A stretch of 64,000 bases of DNA from Jannaschia sp. CCS1 (GCF_000013565.1 NC_007802.1:62001-126000); one strand, 5' to 3'; shown: positions 43,127-52,304, counted from the stretch's first letter. The notes: generated by a model from the letters alone, not told the origin. Numbers and translations are program-made.

Positions 43127-44431
43127 TTGTTCGATTTCGACATGCTCGGCCTGAAGCCGATCCTTGCAAAGACCCTCAAGACTGCCGGGTTCTCTGAACC
43201 CACCCCGATCCAGAACCAGGCGATCCCGCTGGCCCTCGACGGCCACGATATCATGGGCCTCGCCCAAACCGGCACCGGAAAGACGCTGGCGTTTGGCCTG
43301 CCGCTGTTGGAGCATCTGCTGTCCCTGCATGGCAAGCCGGAGCCGAAGACGGCGCGCGCCCTGATCCTCGCTCCGACCCGTGAGCTGGTGAACCAGATCG
43401 CCGACAGCCTGCGTGTGTTCACCCAGAACACGCCCGTGAAGATCGCCACCGTTGTGGGCGGGCAAAGCATTGGCCGCCAGATCTCCACCCTGTCGCGCGG
43501 CACCGATATCCTTGTGGCGACGCCCGGTCGCCTGATGGACCTGATGGACCGTCGCGCGATTGATCTTTCCACCGTGAAGCACCTTGTGTTGGACGAGGCC
43601 GACCAGATGCTGGATCTCGGCTTCATCCACGCGTTGCGCAAGATTGCGCCCGCCTTGGGCACGCCGCGTCAGACCATGCTGTTCTCGGCCACCATGCCGA
43701 AGCAGATGGAAGAACTGGCCTCCGCCTACCTCTCCAATCCCAAGAAAGTGCAGGTCTCCCCTCCCGGAAAGGCGGCGGACAAGGTCACGCAGGTGGTGCA
43801 TTTCATGCCGAAGCCCGCAAAACCTGCCAAACTGCGGGAGGTCCTGAATGAGGACCCCGATGCGCTGGTCCTCGTCTTTGGCCGCACCAAGCATGGCTGC
43901 GAGAAACTGATGAAAGGCCTTGTGGCCGACGGCTACAACGCCGCTTCGATCCACGGCAACAAGTCTCAGGGTCAGCGCGACCGCGCGATCAAGGCGTTCC
44001 GGGACGGCACGATCAAGATCCTGGTCGCGACCGACGTGGCCGCCCGTGGCATCGACATCCCCGGCGTCGCGTATGTCATCAACTATGAACTGCCCGACAC
44101 GCCCGACAATTACGTGCACCGCATTGGCCGGACGGCGCGGGCCGGTCGTGAGGGCGAAGCGATTGCGTTTTGCTCCGCCGAAGAAGTCGATCTGCTCGTC
44201 CAGATCGAGAAGGTCATGAAGATGTCCATCCCCGTGGCCTCCGGCACGCGGCCCGAGGCGGTGAAGGCCGAAAAGCCCCAGCGCGGCGGACGGCGTCGTG
44301 GCGGCGGCGGTGGCGGGCGTCCCGGTGGCGGGGGCGGCGGCAACCGTAAGCCCCAGGGCAAAGGCGGTGGTGGCGGTGGCAACGGCCAGCCGCGAAAACC
44401 CCGTCGGCCTCGCCGGTCCAAAGCGGCCTAA
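43127..44431 (+). CDS. DEAD-box RNA helicase
   Basis: A 434-residue ATP-dependent RNA helicase with all motifs: Q motif GFSEPTPIQNQAIP, Walker A AQTGTGKT, PTRELVNQIA, VLDEADQMLDLGF (DEAD), SATMPKQM, ATDVAARGIDIP and HRIGRTARAG. The tail after ~residue 380 is a low-complexity Arg/Gly-rich segment (GGGGGG runs, then RKPRRPRRSKAA) likely to bind RNA. It resembles RhlE-type helicases. Start: TTG at 43127 with AAAGGA seven bases before it gives LFDFDMLGLKP, the family start; an ATG 17 codons earlier has no ribosome site, and ATG at 43142 is an alternative. Confidence 0.94.
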   Translation: MFDFDMLGLKPILAKTLKTAGFSEPTPIQNQAIPLALDGHDIMGLAQTGTGKTLAFGLPLLEHLLSLHGKPEPKTARALILAPTRELVNQIADSLRVFTQNTPVKIATVVGGQSIGRQISTLSRGTDILVATPGRLMDLMDRRAIDLSTVKHLVLDEADQMLDLGFIHALRKIAPALGTPRQTMLFSATMPKQMEELASAYLSNPKKVQVSPPGKAADKVTQVVHFMPKPAKPAKLREVLNEDPDALVLVFGRTKHGCEKLMKGLVADGYNAASIHGNKSQGQRDRAIKAFRDGTIKILVATDVAARGIDIPGVAYVINYELPDTPDNYVHRIGRTARAGREGEAIAFCSAEEVDLLVQIEKVMKMSIPVASGTRPEAVKAEKPQRGGRRRGGGGGGRPGGGGGGNRKPQGKGGGGGGNGQPRKPRRPRRSKAA

Positions 44432-44434
44432 GTC

Positions 44435-44848
44435 CTAGCTACAATACGGCTCCCACGCGATGCGTTGTGTGGGGGCATTCAGCGCGATCAGGCCCGCGCC
44501 ATTGGCGGCAACGTAGCCGTCAGAGCCGATGTGAACCTCCACCGCACCGGCACGGGCCAGCGCATCGGGGTCACTGTAAACGGTGCCGCCGATGACGGCC
44601 TGAGACGGGTCGATCAGGCAATCAAACGTCGCCGTCAGGCTTTGCCCGACATTCGCCGCCCCGCGATGCACCTGCACTATCGTGCCGCTGATCCGGCAGA
44701 TGTTGTTGGCAAAGGTCTCGACCGACGGGTCGGTGATCTGCACCACCAGAGATGCCTGGCGCATCAGATCATCACTCACGCAAGGCGGCAGCTCAGCCTG
44801 CGCGGGCAGGGCGAGGGCAAGAAGAGGCAGGGCAATCAGGCGGGTCAT
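44435..44848 (-). CDS. Small secreted protein with four cysteines
   Basis: A 137-residue protein with a signal peptide (MTRLIALPLLALALPAQA, cut after AQA). The mature part is beta-like and has four cysteines (CVSDD, NNICRIS, TFDCLID, PYCS), enough for two disulfides in the periplasm. No family recognised. It converges on the helicase gene, with 3 bp between the stops. It stands 69 bp downstream of the MFS gene on the same strand. Confidence 0.68.
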   Translation of the reverse strand: MTRLIALPLLALALPAQAELPPCVSDDLMRQASLVVQITDPSVETFANNICRISGTIVQVHRGAANVGQSLTATFDCLIDPSQAVIGGTVYSDPDALARAGAVEVHIGSDGYVAANGAGLIALNAPTQRIAWEPYCS

Positions 44849-44917
44849 GGGGATCTCCTTCCGGTCATCCCAGAATGACCAGGGTCCGCACCTCCGTCGA
44901 TGGTGGGATTCCAGCCC

Positions 44918-46087
44918 TCAGGCCTCCTGCGCGAACGCGTACACAGCCAAGCCCAACAGAATGACCCCCGCAAAGATCGCAAACAGCGCGCCGTAAGCGG
45001 CCTGTGCGCCCATCCCCGCGCTGAGCCCTGCATAGGTCGGGCCAGACGCGAATTGCATCACGCCTGCGCCGCCCATGCCAAAGAGGTTGAGCAAACTCAC
45101 CCCACGCCCCGTCAGATGCTGGGGCAGGAAGCCACGCCCATGGGCCATGACGGCGGGAAACGACGCGCCGAACACGCCGATCGCCACGAACAGCGCGACG
45201 GCGATGAGGAAGCTGCCGGGCGGCAGGACGAAGAACGACAGGCACAGGCCCGCCACAATGGCGTTGCCGCCGATGATCCCCCATTTGCGGCTGCCGACGA
45301 TCTTGTCGATAGGGCCATACAGGAAGTTGCCTGCCACCATCGCGAGGCCCATCGCCAGTGTGGCCACCCCCACTTGGGCGAGGCTGACGCCAAAAGTCTC
45401 GCCGATATAGGGGCTGATCCAGAGGCCCCGGATCCCCGCCGTGGGCGCATAGCAGATGAACATGCCCACGTAGATCGGCCAGAGCGCGCGAATGCGGAGG
45501 AGTTCCGTGAAGCTGCCCTTCCCCTCCCCCTCGGGCTTTGCGGGGGACCGCACGAAAATGATGATCCCCAGCGCGATGATCGCGGTGAAGCCAGCCGTCG
45601 CCCACAGCGTCTCTCGCCAACCGTAGGTGTCGACCGCCCAGGCCAAAGGTGCCGCCGACAGCAGGTTCCCGAGGGAGCTGAAGCCAACCGTGACGCCCGC
45701 AAGTGTGCCGAAGACGGCGGCGGAAAACACCCGGGCGAAGATGTAATAGGACGACATCAGGATCGGGGCGCAGCCGATGCCGATCAGCACCATTGCCAGA
45801 CTGATCGCACCGGGCCCCTGCGCCATGGCGAAGACAATGCAGCCCCCCACAGCGCCCAGACTGAACAGGACAGAGGCCGTTATCCGGGGCCCGACAGTGT
45901 CCAGCGCCCATCCAACAGGCAGTTGCATCAGGGCAAAGGCGCAGAACCAAAGGCCGGATGCCGTGGCGAGGTCGGATGTGGTGGTGCCAATCTCCGTCGC
46001 CAGAACCGGAGCCAGAACCGCAAGGAAGGCACGGAAAAACTGGCTGAGGCAATAGGCGATGATCAGGAAGCCGAGGCCCGCACGCAT
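44918..46087 (-). CDS. MFS transporter
   Basis: A 389-residue transporter with about twelve membrane segments. QFFRAFLAVLAPVLATEIG and LWFCAFALMQLPVGWALDTVGPR (motif-A-like loop after helix 2) open the first half; the second half begins about residue 205 (LWPIYVGMFICYAP). The ATG at 46085-46087 gives the expected cytoplasmic start MRAGLGFLIIAYCLS; a longer open frame is not protein-like. The substrate is not readable. It is divergent from the ferric-binding protein gene, with 216 bp between. Confidence 0.9.
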   Translation of the reverse strand: MRAGLGFLIIAYCLSQFFRAFLAVLAPVLATEIGTTTSDLATASGLWFCAFALMQLPVGWALDTVGPRITASVLFSLGAVGGCIVFAMAQGPGAISLAMVLIGIGCAPILMSSYYIFARVFSAAVFGTLAGVTVGFSSLGNLLSAAPLAWAVDTYGWRETLWATAGFTAIIALGIIIFVRSPAKPEGEGKGSFTELLRIRALWPIYVGMFICYAPTAGIRGLWISPYIGETFGVSLAQVGVATLAMGLAMVAGNFLYGPIDKIVGSRKWGIIGGNAIVAGLCLSFFVLPPGSFLIAVALFVAIGVFGASFPAVMAHGRGFLPQHLTGRGVSLLNLFGMGGAGVMQFASGPTYAGLSAGMGAQAAYGALFAIFAGVILLGLAVYAFAQEA

Positions 46088-46267
46088 GGCGATTGCTCCC
46101 CTTCTGGTTTGGCGGAGACTTCTGAGGGTGCAGCAATGATCTTGCCGCGACAACCGCGAAATTCTGATGCGACGCTGAAGATATCGTTCACCGGCATGGA
46201 AAATCTTTTTCAAAGTGTTTTTGTCGGAATAGTCTTGACGGGGCCGTGACTCTCCGCTTCAAAGCTC

Positions 46268-46284
46268 CTGACTGTTTTAGTCGG
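46268..46284. promoter_or_regulatory. Candidate operator before the ferric-binding gene
   Basis: CTGACT - GTTTT - AGTCGG, arms matching at 5 of 6 positions, 19 bp before the ATG and about 30 bp behind a TTGACG box. Position suits repression by an iron regulator (Fur, RirA or Irr), but it does not match their consensus sites as I know them. Confidence 0.3.
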
Positions 46285-46303
46285 ATACAACGGAGACCGT
46301 CCA

Positions 46304-47323
46304 ATGACCCGCACGCTGACCGCCCTTCTGGGCACCACTATCTTCATGTCCACGGCCCTCGCGGCACAGGCGCAGGAGCTGAACCTCTATTCCTCGCGCC
46401 ACTATGAAACAGATGAGCGTCTGTACTCGGACTTCACCGACCTGACCGGCATCACCATCAACCGCATTGAGGGCAACGCCGATGAGCTGATCGCGCGGAT
46501 GGAGGCCGAGGGCGCGAACAGCCCCGCCGACGTGTTCCTGACGGTCGACACAAGCCGCCTGCAACGCGCCGCCGACGCGGGCCTTCTGCAAACCGTGGAC
46601 AGTGAGGTCCTCGCCGAGCGTATCCCCGCGAACCTGCGCGACGACGATGGCCTGTGGTTCGGATTCTCGCAGCGTGCACGGATCATTTTCTACGACACTG
46701 CCGATGTCGAAACCCCGCCCCAGACCTACGTGGACCTCGCCGATCCGGCCTATGAAGGGATGGTGTGCCACCGCTCGTCGACCAACGTCTATTCCCAGAC
46801 GCTTCTGTCTGCGGTGATCGAGAATTATGGCGAGGAGGCCGCGCGGGAATGGGCCGCAGGCTTCGTCAACAACTTCGCCCGCGACCCCCAGGGCGGTGAC
46901 ACGGATCAGCTGCGCGGGTTGGTGTCGGGCGAATGCGATATCTCCATCTCCAACACCTACTATTTTGCCCGCGCAATCCGCCGGGATGTGGAGGGCCTGT
47001 CTGCCGAGCAGCGCGAAAATATCGGTTGGGTGTTCCCCGATCAGGGTGGCAACGGCGCCCATGTGAACCTGTCGGGCGGCGGCATGGCAGCCCATGCGCC
47101 CAACGTTGACGCGGCGGTGGCCTTCCTGGAATATCTCGCCTCCGATCAGGCGCAGCAGTACTTCAGCGCAGGGAACGACGAATATCCCGTCGTGGCCGGT
47201 GTAGACATCGCCCCCTCCGTTCAGGAGCTGGGGGAATGGGAAGCCGACGACGTGGATCTGGCCGCCGTCACAGGCAACGTGCCGCTGGCCCAGCAGATCT
47301 TCAACGACGTCGGCTGGGAGTAA
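46304..47323 (+). CDS. fbpA: Ferric-iron ABC transporter substrate-binding protein
   Basis: A 339-residue periplasmic binding protein. Signal peptide MTRTLTALLGTTIFMSTALAAQA; mature start LNLYSSRHYETDE is the class signature. The iron ligands are the tyrosine pair Y219-Y220 in SISNTYYFARAI, as in FbpA/FutA. LFDP-like VFLTVDTSRLQRAADAGLLQ is also typical. A permease of the same class is found 13 kb downstream in the window (60708-62384), but no ATPase is seen. It ends at a terminator formed inside the next gene's 3' end. Confidence 0.93.
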   Translation: MTRTLTALLGTTIFMSTALAAQAQELNLYSSRHYETDERLYSDFTDLTGITINRIEGNADELIARMEAEGANSPADVFLTVDTSRLQRAADAGLLQTVDSEVLAERIPANLRDDDGLWFGFSQRARIIFYDTADVETPPQTYVDLADPAYEGMVCHRSSTNVYSQTLLSAVIENYGEEAAREWAAGFVNNFARDPQGGDTDQLRGLVSGECDISISNTYYFARAIRRDVEGLSAEQRENIGWVFPDQGGNGAHVNLSGGGMAAHAPNVDAAVAFLEYLASDQAQQYFSAGNDEYPVVAGVDIAPSVQELGEWEADDVDLAAVTGNVPLAQQIFNDVGWE

Positions 47324-47379
47324 ATGTAGGCAGACGTGTAGTTACGGAAAAACTACAGGTTCACTACAGGATAATTACA

Positions 47380-48618
47380 CTACGAAAAGCGTCCGTCACC
47401 GGGCGCTTTTTGCGTTTGCAGGCGGACGGTCCAGAGCATGACCGGGACCAGTGCGGCAGACAGAGCTAGACACCAAAGACCCTGCGCCGCGCCCTGTTCC
47501 GGGTAGGTCACGCCCCGGTCGATGAACCACCCCGTGATGCCCGGCCCTATGGCGGTTGCGAAGACCATGATCGCGGTCGCGATGGACCGGACAGACCCCA
47601 GATGATTTGTCCCGAACAGCGTCGGCAAAAGCGTGCCCCCCAGCGCCGCCGCCATGCCCTGCGTCACCCCCACCAGCGCCAGCGCCACGGCCCATCCGAG
47701 CGGTGTTTCCGACGGGCCGATCAGGAACATGCCAAGGCCCATGGGGATCAGCACAATGGGCACCAGCCGCGCGGGCCCGAACCGATCCGCCGCCCACCCC
47801 GCCACAAGGCCCATGGTCACGCTGGCGGTCGCATAGGTCGCGTAGCTGGCGGCCATGGCGGTCAGCGTCCAGCCCTTGACCTCGGCCACATGGACGGCGT
47901 GAAAGAAGATGACAGTTCCGATGAACCCGGGCGTCAGCAAGAGCGGCACGAAGGCGTAGAACAGCGGGTAGGACAGGACCTCGCCCCGCGTCCAGTGTTT
48001 GCCGAACAGGCCCGGCGCGCCCTGGCCGCCATTCGACCCCTTGGGCGCACGGTCTTGCGCCAGAAGCCACATAAGCAATGGGATCAGGACCAATAAAATA
48101 ACGCCCGCCGCCACGCCCCAGGTCGCGCGCCACCCAACGGACGCAATGAAGAGGATCGTGATGAGGGGCAGACACGCCTCCCCGACGGGGTATCCGAGAT
48201 TGGTGATCGCCATGGCGCGGCCGCGGGTGGCCACGAACCATCGCGCCATGGCCGTGGCCTTCATATGGGTCATCATCCCCTGCCCGCAGAAGCGCAGCAG
48301 AAAGACCGACAGAAGCAGTGTCCAGACCGAAGATCCCACCGCCATAAGCCCGCAGGCGGCGGCGAAGACACTCGCGACGATCACCGCAAGACGCGACAAG
48401 CGGACGGTGTCGGCCCGCCCGCCAAACAGGATCAGCAGGCAGGCGGAAGAGACGGTGGCAATGGTGTAGATCCCGCCCCATTGGCCATCGGTCAGCGCGT
48501 AGGCATCCCGGATCTCCCCCGCGAAGATGGAGATGAAGTAGGTTTGCCCGAAAGACGACCCGACGCTCAGGAGAAGCCCGGTGGCCAGCCAGCGGGCATT
48601 CGCGACAACAAAGTTCAA
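47380..48618 (-). CDS. MFS transporter
   Basis: A 412-residue transporter of the twelve-helix type, with YTIATVSSACLLILFGGRAD holding the helix 2-3 loop and ATRGRAMAITNLGYPVGEACLP the motif-C region. TTG at 48616-48618 is taken as start because it overlaps the HupE stop in a TTGA junction and directly opens the hydrophobic first helix (NFVVANARWLATGLLL); earlier in-frame starts lie inside the hupE coding region. Such oxalate/formate- or nitrate-like MFS proteins cannot be assigned a substrate. Its last codons form part of the terminator shared with fbpA. Confidence 0.86.
   Translation of the reverse strand: MNFVVANARWLATGLLLSVGSSFGQTYFISIFAGEIRDAYALTDGQWGGIYTIATVSSACLLILFGGRADTVRLSRLAVIVASVFAAACGLMAVGSSVWTLLLSVFLLRFCGQGMMTHMKATAMARWFVATRGRAMAITNLGYPVGEACLPLITILFIASVGWRATWGVAAGVILLVLIPLLMWLLAQDRAPKGSNGGQGAPGLFGKHWTRGEVLSYPLFYAFVPLLLTPGFIGTVIFFHAVHVAEVKGWTLTAMAASYATYATASVTMGLVAGWAADRFGPARLVPIVLIPMGLGMFLIGPSETPLGWAVALALVGVTQGMAAALGGTLLPTLFGTNHLGSVRSIATAIMVFATAIGPGITGWFIDRGVTYPEQGAAQGLWCLALSAALVPVMLWTVRLQTQKAPGDGRFS
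47385..47411. terminator. Bidirectional terminator overlapping the MFS 3' end
   Basis: AAAAGCGTCC - GTCACC - GGGCGCTTTT, arms matching at 9 of 10 positions, with a U-run on each strand (TTTTT on plus, TTTTC on minus). The hairpin is built from the last codons of the convergent MFS gene (…GDGRFS), so coding and terminator sequence are shared; it should stop fbpA transcripts in particular. Between it and fbpA lies a short patch of ACTACAGG repeats. Confidence 0.75.
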
Positions 48619-49742
48619 AGAAGGGTCCGTTCCACGACCCACCACGCCCCGATACCCGCAATCACCAGTGACGCCGGGATCACGATGGCGTTGCGATACC
48701 AATCCTTCTTCATGAACCAGCCCACCAGCGCAAAGGCGATCGCGATCACGGCCAGTTGCCCCAGCTCAACGCCGACGTTGAAACCGATCAGCGCCTGGAG
48801 GAACGCACCCTGCGCAATGCCGAAATCCCCCAGGACACTGGCAAAGCCCAACCCGTGCAACAGCCCGAAGCCGAACACGAAAATGGTCCGCCACTTGGTG
48901 TTGCCGATGCCAAGGATATTCTCGACCGCGAGATAGACGATGGAGGCCGCGATCAGCGGCTCCACGACACTGCCGGGGACGGACACCACGCCGGTCGCCG
49001 CAAGCGCCAGCGTGATCGTATGGGCCAATGTAAAGGCCGAGACCTGCCACAGCAAAGGACGGAACTGTGTGGCGAAAAAGAACAGACCCAACACGAACAG
49101 AATGTGGTCGAGGCCCTTGGGGATGATGTGGTCAAAGCCCGAGATCACGTAGCGCACGAACACGTCCATCCCGCCCTCGGTCAGGATCGCGGTGCGGGGC
49201 AGTTCGGGGGTCAGCTCTCCGCCATTCAGGAACCCCTCATAGGCATCGTCGCCGCCACCGACCTGACGCGGGATGAACGTGCCGAATTGTGGCGACAGGC
49301 CGACCCGAACGCCCGCATCGCCATCCGGCAAGGCCGCCCCCACGGTCAGGATCGAGTCGCGCGGCAGCTCCACATCACCGGCACCGGGGATCTGGACCGC
49401 AATGATCTCCGGCTCCAGCCGCTCACCCTCCACCTCAAGGATGAAGCCCAGGGCGATCCGGTCCCAGGCAGCGCGCAGTTCGGCCTCAAGCTCCGCTGGC
49501 TCCATGGCGCGCAGGCGGTCATAGATGGCGGCCTCCGGCGACTCGTCCGTATCCGTGACAGAGCTCAGATCGACACCGGACAGCAACGCCTCCAACGCGA
49601 TACGCAAGGACATGGTAACGGTGCTTTCCCCAACCTCGATATCGCCGATCGTGGGGCGGATTTCATGGGCCGTTGCTGGCACAGTTGTGAAGATAAGCGC
49701 CATTGACAGCAGGGCGCCGCGCAGCATGGTTATGCCAACCAT
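48615..49742 (-). CDS. HupE/UreJ-type membrane protein
   Basis: A 375-residue protein: signal/first helix (MLRGALLSMALIFTTVPATA), a ~160-residue extracytoplasmic domain, and a C-terminal membrane block from ~195 with FDHIIPKGLDHILFVLGLFFFA and FGFGLLHGLGFASVLGDFG, the HupE/UreJ_2 signature (H-x3-D/HILF and GLLHG-x-GFA). HupE/UreJ proteins are linked with Ni2+/Co2+ handling. Start: ATG at 49742 has AAGG upstream; ATG at 49727 also fits the signal peptide. It is coupled to the MFS gene by the TTGA overlap and is divergent from a DUF4198 gene, itself a metal-linked family. Confidence 0.86.
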   Translation of the reverse strand: MVGITMLRGALLSMALIFTTVPATAHEIRPTIGDIEVGESTVTMSLRIALEALLSGVDLSSVTDTDESPEAAIYDRLRAMEPAELEAELRAAWDRIALGFILEVEGERLEPEIIAVQIPGAGDVELPRDSILTVGAALPDGDAGVRVGLSPQFGTFIPRQVGGGDDAYEGFLNGGELTPELPRTAILTEGGMDVFVRYVISGFDHIIPKGLDHILFVLGLFFFATQFRPLLWQVSAFTLAHTITLALAATGVVSVPGSVVEPLIAASIVYLAVENILGIGNTKWRTIFVFGFGLLHGLGFASVLGDFGIAQGAFLQALIGFNVGVELGQLAVIAIAFALVGWFMKKDWYRNAIVIPASLVIAGIGAWWVVERTLL

Positions 49743-49760
49743 TGTTAAAGGACCTTCTCG

Positions 49761-50567
49761 ATGAAACCCGTGTATCTGGCGCTGACCATTGCGGCTCTTG
49801 CTGTGACTGACAAGGCCACCGCCCATGAATTCTGGATCGATCCTGTAGATTTTACCGTCGCGGTCGGTGAGACGCTGGAAGCCGACTTGAGGGTGGGTCA
49901 GGACTTCTCGGGATCGCCGCAAAGTTTCCTGCCCCGGTCCTTTGCGCTGTCGGTCGTTCTGAACGACGGAGAGGTTTACCGCGCCGACGGGCGTCTGGGG
50001 GATATTCCCGCGCTAAGCCAGGATGGTCTGGCCGATGGGTTGGCGATCATCGTGCATCAGACCAACTCCACCGAGCTTGTCTGGTCCGAATGGGAGAGGT
50101 TCCTGAATTTCGCCGAGCACAAAGATCTGGGCGACGTGACCGCCATGCATGAGGCGCGAAACCTGAGCCAGGAAAACGTGACCGAGGATTACATCCGCTA
50201 CGCAAAATCCCTCGTCGCGATTGGCAGTGGCGCGGGGGCGGACGGGCGTGTGGGTATGCGCGCCGAACTGGTCGCGCTGGTCAATCCCTACACGGACAGT
50301 ATTGCAGGCGGTATGCCGATGCAGCTTTGGTACGATGACGCGTTGCAACCCGACTATCAGGTGGAGCTGTTTGCACAATCCGCCAGCGGCGCGGTGACCG
50401 TCACCTACCACCGCACCAATGTCGATGGCGTCGTTGTGCTGCCGATCCAGCCCGGAATGACCTACATGGCCGACGCGGTCTTTCTGGAAGCGGTGGAACC
50501 CACGCGGCCCGATGATGCCAGCTGGGTAACCCATTGGGCGAATATGACATTTTCGACTGCGCCGTGA
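49761..50567 (+). CDS. DUF4198 periplasmic protein
   Basis: A 268-residue exported protein: signal peptide of ~20 residues (MKPVYLALTIAALAVTDKATA), then HEFWIDPVDFTVAVGETLEADLRVGQDFSG, the DUF4198 opening. It ends in a beta domain with a GMTYMADAVFLE strand. DUF4198 proteins are often next to nickel or cobalt transport genes. Here the divergent neighbour is the HupE/UreJ gene, 18 bp away, so a metal-linked periplasmic role is plausible. Start ATG at 49761 with AAAGGA 10 bases upstream. Confidence 0.82.
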   Translation: MKPVYLALTIAALAVTDKATAHEFWIDPVDFTVAVGETLEADLRVGQDFSGSPQSFLPRSFALSVVLNDGEVYRADGRLGDIPALSQDGLADGLAIIVHQTNSTELVWSEWERFLNFAEHKDLGDVTAMHEARNLSQENVTEDYIRYAKSLVAIGSGAGADGRVGMRAELVALVNPYTDSIAGGMPMQLWYDDALQPDYQVELFAQSASGAVTVTYHRTNVDGVVVLPIQPGMTYMADAVFLEAVEPTRPDDASWVTHWANMTFSTAP

Positions 50568-50618
50568 TGTGCGATGACCGCGTGGCCCATCGCGGCCTGA
50601 CGTCTTGAAAGCCGTGCC

Positions 50619-51419
50619 ATGACGACGCCCGCCCTGCCGCCAATCGCGATGTTCTGGACGGGTGCGCCCGTGGATTGGATGCAGCGCCTGTCGATGCATT
50701 CCTTCGTCAACCACGGCTACAGGGTCACGCTGTTCAGCCCAAAGGACGCGCCGATTGACCCGCAATGCGATGGGGTTGAGGTCGCCGCGATGGAGGAGAT
50801 CTACGTCCCTTCCCGGCGCATGGGCAAACACGCCGCGCCAGCGTGTCTGGCCGATGTCTTCCGGCTCTATCTGATGCAGAAGACCGATTACGTCTGGATG
50901 GACAGTGACATGCTGTCGATCTCTCCGATGACGCTGAACCAGGGCTATGCGATGTCGTGGTCCAGTCCCGGCGGCCAGATCAACAACGCCGCCTTGCGCG
51001 TGCCGCAGGACAGTAAAGCGCTGCGCTATCTTCTGGACCACATCGAAGACCCGGAGCTGATCCCCGAATGGATGAACCGCGACCACCGTGCCAAACTGAA
51101 GGAGCTGCCGCCGGAACGCCGTTTGCTGGCGCAGGGTAAGATGCTCCGCATCGTCTATGGGCCCCGTGGCCTGAACCACGCCCTTCAGAAGACCGGTGAA
51201 GCGGACTTTGCCAGCCCGATGGAGGCCTATTCCCCCGTCCCGTGGTGGCTGACCGATCTGTTCTACAGCCCCAAAGGCGGCGTGGAGCCCTATCTTACCG
51301 GGGACACCCGCGTCGTGCATCTCTTCAACGATCAAATCCGCAAGTACAACAAGAACCGCCCCCCGCCGGAGGGTTGTTTCCTGGACCAATATATTAAAGA
51401 AAGCGGCTTCAAGGTTTGA
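50619..51419 (+). CDS. Glycosyltransferase-like protein (GT32/GT8-like)
   Basis: A 266-residue cytoplasmic protein. [12 protein letters not shown] holds a DxD sugar-nucleotide motif (D98-S-D100), and the start [33 protein letters not shown] matches the first beta-alpha unit of GT32-like (Gb3-synthase-type) or related enzymes in Rhodobacteraceae. The C-terminal part is rich in Pro/Tyr and Trp ([14 protein letters not shown]). Sugar and acceptor unknown. It lies 25 bp before leuD on the same strand, probably by chance. Confidence 0.72.
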   Translation: MTTPALPPIAMFWTGAPVDWMQRLSMHSFVNHGYRVTLFSPKDAPIDPQCDGVEVAAMEEIYVPSRRMGKHAAPACLADVFRLYLMQKTDYVWMDSDMLSISPMTLNQGYAMSWSSPGGQINNAALRVPQDSKALRYLLDHIEDPELIPEWMNRDHRAKLKELPPERRLLAQGKMLRIVYGPRGLNHALQKTGEADFASPMEAYSPVPWWLTDLFYSPKGGVEPYLTGDTRVVHLFNDQIRKYNKNRPPPEGCFLDQYIKESGFKV

Positions 51420-51444
51420 GATCGCGACAGCGAAAGGCGCCACC

Positions 51445-52050
51445 ATGGACAAGTTCACCACATTGACCGGCATTGCCGCTCCGATGCCCCTGATCAACGT
51501 CGATACCGACATGATCATCCCCAAGCAATTCCTGAAGACGATCAAACGCTCGGGCCTTGGGGCGAACCTGTTTGACGAGATGCGCTTTGACGATGATGGC
51601 AACGAGATCCCCGATTTCGTGCTGAACAAACCTGCATATCGTGACGCGCAGATCCTTGTCGCGGGCGATAACTTCGGCTGTGGGTCGTCGCGGGAGCACG
51701 CCCCATGGGCGCTTCTGGATTTCGGCATCCGCTGCGTGATCGCCACGTCCTTCGCGGATATTTTCTACAACAACTGCTTCAAGAACGGCATCCTGCCCAT
51801 CGTCCTGCTGCAAGAGCAGGTCGATATGCTGATGGATGATGCCGAGCGCGGGGCGAATGCGGTCGTCTCCGTCGATCTGGAAAGCCAGACAATCACCGGC
51901 CCCGATGGTGGCACAATCAGCTTCGAGGTCGATGCATTCCGCAAGCATTGCCTGCTGAACGGCCTTGATGACATCGGTCTGACGCTGGAAAAGGCCCCGT
52001 CGATCAAGGCGTTTGAGGCCGAAGCCGCTCAGGCCCGCCCCTGGGTCTAG
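51445..52050 (+). CDS. leuD: 3-isopropylmalate dehydratase, small subunit
   Basis: The 201-residue swivel-domain subunit of isopropylmalate isomerase (leucine synthesis); pairs with LeuC, encoded at 62403-63809. [33 protein letters not shown] and the [16 protein letters not shown] loop are the family signature, and the [11 protein letters not shown] loop follows. AAAGG stands 8 bases before the ATG at 51445. A good terminator follows. It is not adjacent to leuB or leuC, unlike the usual leuCD order. Confidence 0.96.
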   Translation: MDKFTTLTGIAAPMPLINVDTDMIIPKQFLKTIKRSGLGANLFDEMRFDDDGNEIPDFVLNKPAYRDAQILVAGDNFGCGSSREHAPWALLDFGIRCVIATSFADIFYNNCFKNGILPIVLLQEQVDMLMDDAERGANAVVSVDLESQTITGPDGGTISFEVDAFRKHCLLNGLDDIGLTLEKAPSIKAFEAEAAQARPWV

Positions 52051-52104
52051 AGGCCACACAGCACCCCGCGTGGTGGTGCAAAACAGCGACATGTCAGCAG
52101 GTTA

Positions 52105-52138
52105 AACGGCGCGCTTCTCCAAAAGCTGCGCCGTTTTC
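52105..52138 (+). terminator. Terminator of leuD
   Basis: AAACGGCGC - (15 bases) - GCGCCGTTT followed by TCC; nine-base perfect arms with inner pairing CTT/AAG, 55 bp past the leuD stop. Confidence 0.68.
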
Positions 52139-52304
52139 CGTTGCCCGAACCGACCAATTGGGGCACGAATGTGTCAAAATAGTGCTCGCAATGGGGGCAA
52201 TGGTTTTAATTCACATGAAATTGGACCATTCGCGCCACGAAGTGGGTCAGCAGACAAAATAAAGGTGTTGGCACGAACTGACACCATGTTTGAGGTAGAT
52301 TGCA

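Noticed and set aside
42762-43169. N-terminal extension of asd by 136 codons
   Set aside because: The frame is open, but the sequence has no resemblance to the family, and MGYKVVVVGATG is the exact expected start.
44281-44431. GGC/GGT-rich repeat at the 3' end of the helicase gene, resembling a tandem repeat
   Set aside because: It encodes the Arg/Gly-rich RNA-binding tail normal for RhlE-type helicases; not an independent repeat element.
44900-46249. Plus-strand 449-codon frame over the MFS gene, and a parallel minus-strand frame
   Set aside because: Arg/His/Asp-rich low-complexity readings typical of non-coding frames; only the 389-codon minus-strand frame has membrane helices and MFS motifs.
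47396-48661. Second minus-strand frame over the MFS gene at 47380-48618
   Set aside because: Gly/Arg/His-rich and without hydrophobic helices; the other frame encodes twelve helices.
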